Positions 1 through 5,554 of a stretch of DNA of 5,616 nucleotides are shown here, in pieces. Position numbers and translations under genes: made by a program. Source of the stretch: Candidatus Latescibacterota bacterium (lineage in GTDB: Bacteria; Latescibacterota; 4484-107); the NCBI GenBank assembly GCA_030613045.1, contig JAUWMS010000214.1, positions 1 to 5,616 on the forward strand, written 5' to 3'. The notes beneath the pieces were generated by a model that was given only the letters and a program-made list of their open reading frames with translations, was not told the origin of the DNA and searched no databases. The stretch's first letter is position 1; every line of letters begins with the position of its first letter.

Positions 1-14
1 GTCAAAATTTGGGG

Positions 15-1742
15 TTAGGGTTTATCTGATCCCCAATCCCTGGCCCCTAATCCCTGCTTTTTTTTCTGTTTTCGAATGAACTCAAAAAGTCCAAAAGTCA
101 CTTTGGGTTCGACCGCTTCCCGAAACGTGCGCGGCAGGTCCCACGATTGCGCCAATCCAGCGGGGCGGGGATTGGCTTCGAGCGCCAGGAAGGTAAATCG
201 CCCGGCTTCGTCCACCTCGATGAGGAGGTCTATGCCGAGGAGTTTGATGTATTCCGATTCAGTCAAGCCTTCGTTCAAAGCCTGAGCCGCCTGAACAGCC
301 GTTTGCCAAATGCGCGCCAAATCGTCTTCGTTCGGAGTCGCTCGCACCCATCCGTTGTCGGTCGCGCGATAGAGATGAGCCAGCGCGGTGGAAAGCGGGA
401 CCAACGCGCCTCCCCGTCCACGGGAGGCCACGAAGTGATCCTCATCCGGGGCCACCTGCGCATACCCCGATTCCGCCACAAAATGCCGTCCGTTCCAGGC
501 CACGTTGATGCGAAGCGCGATGCGGCGGTACCCCTTCTCCTTTTCCGTCTCCGGTAAAAAACAGACGTTGCCGCGTTCCTCGCGGATCAGCGCCTCCGAA
601 TCCGATCCGATCCGATCCCGGATGTACCGGGCGATCTGCCGATAGGCTGTGGCCTCGAAACGCGCCACGCAGTCACCTTCGGTGCCGGTATTGGGCTGAA
701 CCACCACCGCGCGCCCTAGATCCGATAATGTGCACAGTGCGTCCCTGAGCGTCCGCTCCGGGTTCGATCCCGAAATCCGAACCGCTCGAACGGAGGGCAC
801 GCGCCCCTCCCAAAACCGATGCGTGCAGGCCTTATCGTCCGCCCTTCGCGACGCCTCGTACGGATTGATTTGCGGAAGACCGATGAGATCGTAGGCTGCG
901 GAGAGTTTTTTGTGAAAGTCACGCTCGCCGGATCGGGGAAGGTGCAACGTGGCTACAACGTCCAGCGCCACGGGATGCTCGAAGGATCGCTCCAGAACGG
1001 ATCCCGTGGCGTCGAGCATCAACGCCCGCTTTGCTTTTCGTCCATCGTCCGAAACCCAGTCCGCGTGGACGCCCAATATATGGACTACAGGTAGAGGTAG
1101 AGCTAGAGCCTCCCCCACCCCTTCTTGCGGGGATCGGGAAAAGGGTCTGCCTTTACCTTTACCTGCCTCTACCGGCCGGGATCGAATTTCGTCGGTCTGG
1201 AGCGCCTGCACCGTATCCTGGAAATAAATGGCCTCCGCGCCAAAGATCAATCCGAAATTCACCCCGTCCTTCAGGAGCAGATCGGCTTCCGCGCGCCCCA
1301 GCGGCTTCGGAGCGATCCGGAGCGAAGGCGCATCCGAACCTCCGATCAAGCGTTCGCGAATTACCTCGCCAAGCCGCGCAAGATAGGTGGGATCGGAAAG
1401 CATCTCATCCAGATCCACGCCGGGCTGAAGAGACAGCCGTTCTTTGAGTGCGATCCGCGTCTCATTCTGCAAAAGATGCGCGATCCGATGCGCTGCCCTC
1501 TTTTTTCCTGCTTTCTTCTGAAACTCGGCCCGAAGCGCGTCGCCGAACGCAGCCTCCACGTAATATCCCAGCACCACACTGACGTCCTCTTCGGCGATCA
1601 ATCTTTCCCGCGACACGGAGATGGGAAGCGTTTGCGGGTCAATAGCTCTGACCAAGGAACAAATCCCTTCGGACTTAGAGGTTATCCGAAAAAGTTTCCA
1701 GTACGATAAGCCGCACAGCAGGGGGGAGCATAAATCTTTCAA
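15..1742 (-). CDS. ATP-grasp domain protein, substrate unknown
   Basis: Probable ATP-dependent ligase of the ATP-grasp superfamily (up to 575 aa). The C-terminal half carries the signature: ADDKACTHRFW (301-311) resembles the segment leading into the ATP-grasp fold, VVVQPNTGTEGD (346-357) looks like the nucleotide-binding strand-loop, and D505 in LLGIDLLIEV with E522 and N524 in ALEANPRP form the likely Mg-ATP ligands. The N-terminal ~290 residues match nothing I recognise. No signal peptide or membrane segment is visible, so it is likely cytosolic. Two oddities: residues ~190-218 are encoded by an inverted hexamer repeat, and residues ~564-572 by a heptamer repeat just before the stop. The start is unsure: the longest frame opens with TTG at 1742 without a ribosome site; TTG at 1655 has GAAGGGA eight bases upstream; an ATG at 1731 is out of frame. 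It follows the DUF362 gene by 121 bp. The fold is fairly sure, the substrate is not. Confidence 0.75.
   Translation of the reverse strand: MKDLCSPLLCGLSYWKLFRITSKSEGICSLVRAIDPQTLPISVSRERLIAEEDVSVVLGYYVEAAFGDALRAEFQKKAGKKRAAHRIAHLLQNETRIALKERLSLQPGVDLDEMLSDPTYLARLGEVIRERLIGGSDAPSLRIAPKPLGRAEADLLLKDGVNFGLIFGAEAIYFQDTVQALQTDEIRSRPVEAGKGKGRPFSRSPQEGVGEALALPLPVVHILGVHADWVSDDGRKAKRALMLDATGSVLERSFEHPVALDVVATLHLPRSGERDFHKKLSAAYDLIGLPQINPYEASRRADDKACTHRFWEGRVPSVRAVRISGSNPERTLRDALCTLSDLGRAVVVQPNTGTEGDCVARFEATAYRQIARYIRDRIGSDSEALIREERGNVCFLPETEKEKGYRRIALRINVAWNGRHFVAESGYAQVAPDEDHFVASRGRGGALVPLSTALAHLYRATDNGWVRATPNEDDLARIWQTAVQAAQALNEGLTESEYIKLLGIDLLIEVDEAGRFTFLALEANPRPAGLAQSWDLPRTFREAVEPKVTFGLFEFIRKQKKKQGLGARDWGSDKP
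27..54. repeat. Heptamer tandem array at the 3' end of the ATP-grasp gene
   Basis: Four consecutive 7-bp units, read on the minus strand as GGGATTA, GGGGCCA, GGGATTG and GGGATCA (consensus roughly GGGRNYA). The same consensus occurs at 3831-3858. Here the array lies inside the reading frame and encodes about residues 564-572 of the ATP-grasp protein. A partial inverted counterpart, GGGGTTAGGG on the plus strand at 11-20, lies just beyond it and contains the stop codon (15-17). Confidence 0.8.
1090..1173. repeat. Inverted hexamer-repeat element inside a coding sequence
   Basis: The left arm (1090-1107) is three hexamers, GGTAGA GGTAGA GCTAGA. The right arm (about 1150-1173), read on the other strand, begins GGTAGAGG and continues with GTAAAG units. 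The outermost 8 bp (1090-1097 and 1166-1173) are perfect inverted repeats, and the centre contains a CCCC/GGGG pair, so the whole could fold as a hairpin. The span is 84 bp, exactly 28 codons, and adds a low-complexity, G/P/K-rich stretch to the ATP-grasp protein without breaking the frame. Confidence 0.75.
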
Positions 1743-1810
1743 AAATCACTAAAAGCTTTGGAATTGGACATCCCATTGAACCCCGGGAGACAAAGGGTGG
1801 CCTCTCTCCG

Positions 1811-1859
1811 TTTTACGCTTCACGTTTCACGTTTTACGCTTCGCGTTTTACGTTTCAAG
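1811..1859. repeat. Heptamer tandem array, consensus YTTYACG
   Basis: Seven consecutive 7-bp units between the DUF362 stop (1864) and the ATP-grasp start. The units are variants of TTTTACG and TTTCACG, with TTTTACG occurring three times. It fills about 40% of the 121-bp gap. The rest (1743-1810) shows no clear promoter or terminator. The unit length matches the other arrays here, but the sequence differs. Confidence 0.85.
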
Positions 1860-1863
1860 TCTC

Positions 1864-2736
1864 TCATCTTATCCATCCCAGAACCCGACTCCCCCGGACC
1901 GCCCACTGTCCGCGCCGACTTCGCTTGCGGCTATACGTTCTTGCGACTTGGGAGATAGGCGGACCGAGAAGCTCGATGGCTCGTGGGCCGAAGAGTTCCG
2001 CGCCTCTCCGAAGGTGTTCTGCTTCCTCCGGATCCACGCCCATACACCGGCATCCCACGAGATCCACGGAGAGCGCGTCTTCCCCGGCCAGGACGATTCC
2101 GGAGGGCACGGGGAAGGAATCCACCTCATCCCGCTCGTTGCCGACGATCCCGTCCACTACGGAAAAATCCGGATAGATCACCTGAGCGATGTCCAAAATC
2201 CCCTTGTTGATGTGAGGATGCACCCGGAGTTTTTCACTGCGCGGCACGCAGCCGAACATATTCTTCAGAGTAAGCGTGATTTGCGCTAAGGAGTGGATTT
2301 TCAATTTGGCCGCGCTGATGAGGGTGTCCACATCGAAAACGGTGCGGGCAAACGGCAATTCCTTGAAATGCAGCGGAGCGGGAACCGGCTTTCGCACCAC
2401 CTGCACTTCGTCGAAGTTCACCAGTTCCGCGCCGAAACGACGGGCCAGGTCCACGTATCCGGTTCGCTCGAATGCGTCCCCCGTATTGGCCCCGCCGCTG
2501 CCTTCGCCGATGAGGATGCGGCATCCGTTTAGACGCTCCAAAATCGCCCGGCACACGCCCACGTCTGTGGTGATCCCATTTTCAGCCGAAGACGCGGTGG
2601 TCAAATTGGGCTTGAGCAGGACGCTCTTCCCGGTCACCCCAAAATCCAATCGGTCCAGAAGCCGGGCCGTGGTTTCGTACGCCTCCTCGCCTCGTTCGAT
2701 GCCGACACACGTCTTTAACGGTTGCTTCGCCCTCAT
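1864..2736 (-). CDS. DUF362 family protein
   Basis: A 290-residue protein covering a complete DUF362 domain. Recognisable pieces in order are VLLKPNL (39-45), GEGSGG (77-82), the AAKLKIHSL...LKNMFG segment (142-162), VVDGIVGNE (193-201) and SVDLVGCRCMGVDP (223-236). Biochemical roles are poorly defined for this family; members often occur as stand-alone domains or fused to 4Fe-4S ferredoxin domains. No CxxCxxC ferredoxin motif is present here, so this is the stand-alone form. Cysteines occur at 10, 62, 72, 163, 229 and 231. No signal peptide is seen, and the last ~25 residues are basic. I chose ATG at 2736 because it overlaps the upstream stop as TGATG, a translational-coupling arrangement; an in-frame GTG at 2748 would give 294 aa. 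Family sure, function unknown. Confidence 0.88.
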   Translation of the reverse strand: MRAKQPLKTCVGIERGEEAYETTARLLDRLDFGVTGKSVLLKPNLTTASSAENGITTDVGVCRAILERLNGCRILIGEGSGGANTGDAFERTGYVDLARRFGAELVNFDEVQVVRKPVPAPLHFKELPFARTVFDVDTLISAAKLKIHSLAQITLTLKNMFGCVPRSEKLRVHPHINKGILDIAQVIYPDFSVVDGIVGNERDEVDSFPVPSGIVLAGEDALSVDLVGCRCMGVDPEEAEHLRRGAELFGPRAIELLGPPISQVARTYSRKRSRRGQWAVRGSRVLGWIR

Positions 2737-3815
2737 CAGATCCGCCACGCCGCTATCCTCGCATCGTCCGCCGGGGACACCTCAATCGTGCGCTCCTTGT
2801 CTTCATGCGAATAGCGCACCTCCGCGGACGCTGCCGTCTTCGCATCGCTGTAGCGGGCCACCAATTCGGCGACCTCCCGAATCGCCTCCGAAGACAAGGT
2901 TCCCTCCGCAAGCGCAATCGGTCCGGGAACCCCCACCACCTCGAACGTCCATCGCCCTTCCGCATACCGCTCCAAAAAATCGTTCTCGGCCTCCCAGCGT
3001 CCCACGATCACCTTCACGGAATCGGAGAGCCGAAAATGCCGGCCCACTTTCGAGAGGATCAGATCCTTCTTCGAGAGGGTATTCGTATGCGAAAGCACAT
3101 CTTTTATCCGTCGGGCGAGCGTTTTGTCCGTAAGGAAGCATCCCCCGGCCGGCTGAGGATAGTCCGTGATCCCCCACTTTTTGGCCAGCTCGATCTGAGG
3201 CTTTCGGGATCGGCCGGACAGATCCAAAAGGCGCGCTCGATCCACCCACCCTTCCCGCTCCGGCACGGTGGGCGGCAGCAGTTGCGCGGAAAGCGGACGC
3301 AGCAGGAGGCCATCCAGCCCGCTCTCCCGCTCCACTTTGCGCAAGGTATCCCGGCGCTGGGTCATCGGGCGCTGGCCCAGCACTTCTCCGGTGAAGACAA
3401 ATTGCGCTCCGACCGCCTCCATGCGTGCCTTGGCCTTCTTCAGCATCGTAATCCTGCAATCCAGACACGGATTGACTCCGGAACCATAGCCGAACCGGGG
3501 ACGGCGGACCATCTCCAAAAATTCCTCCGACACGTCCACCGTGGTCAGGCCGATCCACAATTTCGCGGCCCTATCGGACACGGCTGCACACGGGTGCACA
3601 CGGTTTTTTTCATGCACTTTATCCGGGCTCGTCGGTATGCTTCCTGATTCCTTCTTCCCGGCCTCGTCCGCTCGCTCCGACTCACTCTTACGCCGAGGCC
3701 CCTCGAACGTTGTATAAACGTGGAGCGCCTCCCCCTCGATACCCTGGTCGCGGATTAGCCGGCCCGCCAAAATACTATCCAATCCGCCGGAAAACAGTCC
3801 GATGGCCTTTATCAC
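2736..3815 (-). CDS. PP-loop ATPase, MnmA/ThiI-like thiouridylase family
   Basis: A 359-residue PP-loop (ATP pyrophosphatase) protein that probably adenylates a tRNA base for sulfur insertion. The P-loop is SGGLDS (9-14). Two likely catalytic or metal-binding cysteine sites follow: NPCLDC (C117, C120) and PAGGC (C226). Between them lies TGEVLGQRPMTQR (142-154), typical of thiouridylase-like enzymes. The C-terminal ~110 residues (VPGPIALAEG...RYSDAK) look like the small accessory domain that ends this subfamily, often annotated as a tRNA thiouridylase or methyltransferase homologue. Residues ~41-85 form a charged insertion between FEGP and the next conserved strand; its DNA contains a repeat also found outside genes here. 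The start is GTG at 3815, with AGGTGAGG five bases upstream (3821-3828). It overlaps the DUF362 start by one base. It is not a standard MnmA or ThiI; the exact substrate is uncertain. Confidence 0.85.
   Translation of the reverse strand: MIKAIGLFSGGLDSILAGRLIRDQGIEGEALHVYTTFEGPRRKSESERADEAGKKESGSIPTSPDKVHEKNRVHPCAAVSDRAAKLWIGLTTVDVSEEFLEMVRRPRFGYGSGVNPCLDCRITMLKKAKARMEAVGAQFVFTGEVLGQRPMTQRRDTLRKVERESGLDGLLLRPLSAQLLPPTVPEREGWVDRARLLDLSGRSRKPQIELAKKWGITDYPQPAGGCFLTDKTLARRIKDVLSHTNTLSKKDLILSKVGRHFRLSDSVKVIVGRWEAENDFLERYAEGRWTFEVVGVPGPIALAEGTLSSEAIREVAELVARYSDAKTAASAEVRYSHEDKERTIEVSPADDARIAAWRI
3576..3610. repeat. CACGG 10-mer repeat inside the PP-loop gene
   Basis: GGA followed by CACGGCTGCA (3579-3588), CACGGGTGCA (3589-3598) and CACGG plus seven T's (3599-3610). 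This is the same pattern as the intergenic copies at 4840-4870 and 5063-5096, all opening with GGACACGG. Here it is translated on the opposite strand as about EKNRVHPCAAVS in the variable insertion of the PP-loop protein. Confidence 0.7.
3660..3700. repeat. 7-bp inverted repeat in the PP-loop insertion
   Basis: GGCCTCG (3660-3666) and CGAGGCC (3694-3700) are perfect inverted repeats around a 27-bp loop. They flank the other half of the stretch encoding the protein's extra residues (~39-52), so they may mark a second component of the insertion. A chance match in GC-rich DNA is possible. Confidence 0.4.
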
Positions 3816-3820
3816 AATAA

Positions 3821-3828
3821 CCTCACCT
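3821..3828 (-). promoter_or_regulatory. Ribosome binding site of the PP-loop gene
   Basis: AGGTGAGG on the minus strand ends five bases before the GTG at 3815 and supports that non-ATG start. It is immediately followed upstream by the heptamer array starting at 3831. Confidence 0.6.
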
Positions 3829-3830
3829 CA

Positions 3831-3858
3831 GGGGTCAGGGATCAGGGGGCAGGGGTCA
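3831..3858. repeat. Heptamer tandem array, consensus GGGRNCA
   Basis: Four 7-bp units on the plus strand: GGGGTCA, GGGATCA, GGGGGCA and GGGGTCA again. It lies between nadA and the PP-loop gene, directly upstream of the latter's ribosome site, and shares its consensus with the array at 27-54. Confidence 0.85.
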
Positions 3859-3872
3859 GACACCGAACCTCA

Positions 3873-3889
3873 CCCCCTTAGGGCGGGGG
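3873..3889. repeat. Short C5/G5 hairpin between two heptamer arrays
   Basis: CCCCC (3873-3877) pairs with GGGGG (3885-3889) around a seven-base loop. No T run follows on either strand, so it is not a convincing terminator for nadA; it may be a fragment of a further repeat. Confidence 0.4.
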
Positions 3890-3890
3890 A

Positions 3891-3932
3891 GCTGAAGGCC
3901 GATAGCTGAAAGCCGACCGCTCATTGCTATTC
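3891..3932. repeat. Heptamer tandem array beginning GC, abutting the nadA stop
   Basis: Six 7-bp units all starting with GC: GCTGAAG, GCCGATA, GCTGAAA, GCCGACC, then two more divergent ones, GCTCATT and GCTATTC. The first four also read as two 14-bp direct repeats. The array runs into the nadA stop codon (3931-3933), so it borders the gene with no spacer. Confidence 0.75.
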
Positions 3933-4824
3933 ACAACGCCAACATCCGCTCTATCGGTCGCCTCGCCCGCTCCGCAAGCTCCTCCGGGATCCGGACCTCA
4001 TAGATCCGATCCTCCAACGACCAGAGGATCTTCTCCAACGTGTTCAATTTCATATTCACACAATCGGCCAAGGGGGACGCGGGATAAAAGGTCTTGCCCG
4101 GATTATCCTTTCTCAGCCGATGAAGCATCCCGATTTCCGTGCCCACGATCATCTCCCGCGCCGCACTCTCCGCCGCATATCGGCCCATACCTCCGGTGCT
4201 GAACACCTCGTCGGCCAGCGCAATCACGTCCGCTGTGCACTCCGGATGCACCATCACCACCGCATCGGGATGCGCCGCCTTCGCCTTGTGAATATCCTCC
4301 GATAGAATGCGATGATGCGTGGGACAATAGCCCTCCCACAGCACCAGTTCCCGCCCGCTCTGTTTGGCCGTCCAATCTCCGAGACTCTTATCCGGGATAA
4401 AAAGAATCGGTCGGCCTTCGGGGATGGATTGCACTACCTTCACCGAATTGGCCGAAGTGCAGCACAGATCGCTTTCCGCCTTGATCTCCACGGTGGAATT
4501 TACGTAGCAGACCACCGCCGCATTGGGATGCCGCTGTTTCCACTCCCGAAGCTGGCGCACGGTGATCATATCCGCCAACAGACAACCCGCATTGCGATGC
4601 GGCTCCAGAACCAGCTTGTCCGGACAGATCAGCGCGGCCGTCTCCGCCATAAAGTGCACGCCGCAAAAGACGATCACCTCCGCGTCCGTCTCGGAGGCCT
4701 GAACGGACAATCCCAGTGAATCGCCTGTGTAATCCGCCACGTCCTGCACTTCCGGGAGCTGATAGTTATGTGCCAATATGATCGCGTTTTGCTCCCGTTT
4801 CAAACGCTCGATTTTTTCAATCAT
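3931..4824 (-). CDS. nadA: Quinolinate synthase NadA
   Basis: Condenses iminoaspartate with dihydroxyacetone phosphate to quinolinate, the second step of de novo NAD synthesis from aspartate, using an oxygen-sensitive [4Fe-4S] cluster in the cytosol. The 297-residue product is near the usual length of the compact NadA type. Conserved blocks in order are LAHNYQ (17-22), DSLGLS (35-40), FCGVHFMAETA (53-63), NSTVEIKA (109-116), PDKSLG (144-149), HPEC (193-196), STGGM (209-213) and GTEIGML (228-234). Cys81, Cys167 (GYCPTHH) and Cys255 are the expected cluster ligands, spaced as in the known enzyme family. The start is ATG at 4824 because AAGGAG lies five bases upstream; an in-frame GTG at 4845 falls inside a repeat and lacks such a site. 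nadB and nadC are not in the window. It heads the gene row here. Confidence 0.97.
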   Translation of the reverse strand: MIEKIERLKREQNAIILAHNYQLPEVQDVADYTGDSLGLSVQASETDAEVIVFCGVHFMAETAALICPDKLVLEPHRNAGCLLADMITVRQLREWKQRHPNAAVVCYVNSTVEIKAESDLCCTSANSVKVVQSIPEGRPILFIPDKSLGDWTAKQSGRELVLWEGYCPTHHRILSEDIHKAKAAHPDAVVMVHPECTADVIALADEVFSTGGMGRYAAESAAREMIVGTEIGMLHRLRKDNPGKTFYPASPLADCVNMKLNTLEKILWSLEDRIYEVRIPEELAERARRPIERMLAL

Positions 4825-4829
4825 CGCGA

Positions 4830-4835
4830 CTCCTT
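4830..4835 (-). promoter_or_regulatory. nadA: Ribosome binding site of nadA
   Basis: AAGGAG on the minus strand, five bases before ATG 4824. It decides the start over the upstream in-frame GTG (4845). The CACGG-type repeat begins only four bases beyond it (4840). Confidence 0.85.
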
Positions 4836-4839
4836 CATT

Positions 4840-4914
4840 GGACACGGATCAACCGGATACACACGAATTTCTTTGTTTTCTTACATCCGTGTTCATCCCT
4901 ATTGATCTGCGTCC
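4840..4914. repeat. Inverted CACGG-type repeat upstream of nadA
   Basis: The left arm (4840-4870) opens with GGACACGGATCAA. The right arm (4883-4914), read on the other strand, opens with GGACGCAGATCAA and ends with GAACACGGATGT. The two ~32-bp arms are imperfect inverted repeats around a T-rich 12-bp centre, so the element is a degenerate palindrome of about 75 bp. It forms the nadA leader. Related single arms lie at 3576-3610 and 5063-5096. Confidence 0.8.
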
Positions 4915-4927
4915 AATTTGTGATTGA

Positions 4928-4962
4928 TTCAATAGTTGCCATTTTCAAGAAGAACTATTGAA
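4928..4962. repeat. 10-bp perfect inverted repeat upstream of nadA
   Basis: TTCAATAGTT (4928-4937) and AACTATTGAA (4953-4962) are perfect inverted repeats with a 15-bp loop, about 105-140 bp before the nadA start. It could be an operator, a hairpin in the leader or the edge of a mobile repeat. Nothing in the sequence decides between these, and I see no convincing -35/-10 pair next to it. Confidence 0.5.
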
Positions 4963-5301
4963 CTCAGCTCAAAGCAGGGACTATACCTGCATTATTCACA
5001 GATTTCAAAAAAAACGTAGTATCTCACAGCGCGGTACAGCCGCAAAAAAACCAAAAGCAATGGGACACGGAACCCACGGATTTCCACGGATCAAACAAAG
5101 TAACTTCAAATCTGGCAATCCTTACCATCCTCGCTCAACAAAAAGCTTGTCAAAAAAACAGTTTTCGTAACCCAATGATCTTGATCGTATAGAAATTTCC
5201 ATTTTTTTGTTTTTTCGCAAACTGGTTGACGGAAGTCCTCACCTCTGGAATCCAGCCTTCAGACTGCTTGGCTCCTGTTAATTCAGTTTCCGGGCAAAAT
5301 C
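4963..5301. other. Gene-free AT-rich stretch with one repeat
   Basis: No convincing gene, RNA or terminator. The short open frames here lack ribosome sites and family resemblance. It contains one CACGG-type arm (5063-5096) and several A- or T-rich runs (for example 5200-5217). Composition is clearly more AT-rich than the genes to the left. Confidence 0.6.
5063..5096. repeat. CACGG-type repeat, single arm
   Basis: GGACACGGAACCCACGGATT followed by a third CACGGATCAA unit gives three CACGG units at 9-10 bp spacing, the same family as 3576-3610 and 4840-4870. No matching inverted arm is evident nearby. Confidence 0.75.
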
Positions 5302-5397
5302 CTTTCCTATCAGGAGGCCAGGAAGTTAGAAAAAAGACAATCCCCTACGCAATGCACCTTGGCCCTCTCCTGGGTTCCTGGTTTCCTGATAGAAAAG
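5302..5397. repeat. Inverted-repeat element with 23-bp arms
   Basis: The arms at 5302-5324 and 5375-5397 match as inverted repeats at 20 of 23 positions (core CTATCAGGA, two variable bases, CCAGGAA), separated by 50 bp. The right arm, read on the minus strand, contains octamer units CAGGAAAC, CAGGAACC and CAGGAGAG. It has the form of a small palindromic mobile or repetitive element. A plus-strand open frame over it is not a gene. Confidence 0.75.
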
Positions 5398-5469
5398 ACC
5401 CTCTGCTTATCAAAACCGCCCTAAGGGTGCTATGTTCACTTTGAGGCTCTTGAAAAAGGGTGATCCGAT

Positions 5470-5554
5470 GAGATTGCTTTGTCTCTTCGCTCCTCGCAAT
5501 GACAATACCAAAGCTATTTCGTCGTTGCGAGCGATAGCGAAGCGAAGAAATCTC
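5470..5554. repeat. Palindromic GCAATGAC/GAGATT repeat element
   Basis: A left arm (5470-5503) begins GAGATTGCTTTG and ends CTCGCAATGAC. A right arm (5521-5554) begins GTCGTTGCGAG and ends GAAATCTC, its inverse. The ends of the arms match best and the middle is degenerate (GCGA/AGCGAAG units). This pattern is familiar as a widespread small palindromic intergenic repeat in diverse bacterial genomes. Translations of it give spurious proteins with a stretch like IVIARSEETKQSHRI. Confidence 0.85.

Noticed and set aside
11..24. Telomere-like GGGGTTAGGGTTTA
   Set aside because: Only two units, explained as the inverse flank of the heptamer array; nothing else suggests a chromosome end.
1031..1709. 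Plus-strand open frames up to 194 codons opposite the ATP-grasp gene
   Set aside because: Antisense shadows of a GC-rich gene; no family resemblance or ribosome site.
2276..3647. Long plus-strand frames of 285 and 280 codons over the DUF362 and PP-loop genes
   Set aside because: Their products are rich in R, P and S with no recognisable domain, while the minus-strand proteins match known families along their full length.
3873..3889. Intrinsic terminator after nadA
   Set aside because: The stem is only five pairs and no T run follows on the minus strand.
3831..3932. CRISPR-like array
   Set aside because: Units are 7 bp and directly adjacent with no spacers.
5028..5050. GCGG-TACAG-CCGC followed by seven A's as a terminator
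   Set aside because: The stem is four pairs, and the T run precedes the stem when read on the minus strand, so neither orientation fits.
5226..5444. Plus-strand 72-codon frame
   Set aside because: Covers both arms of the 5302-5397 inverted repeat, with no ribosome site and no family resemblance.
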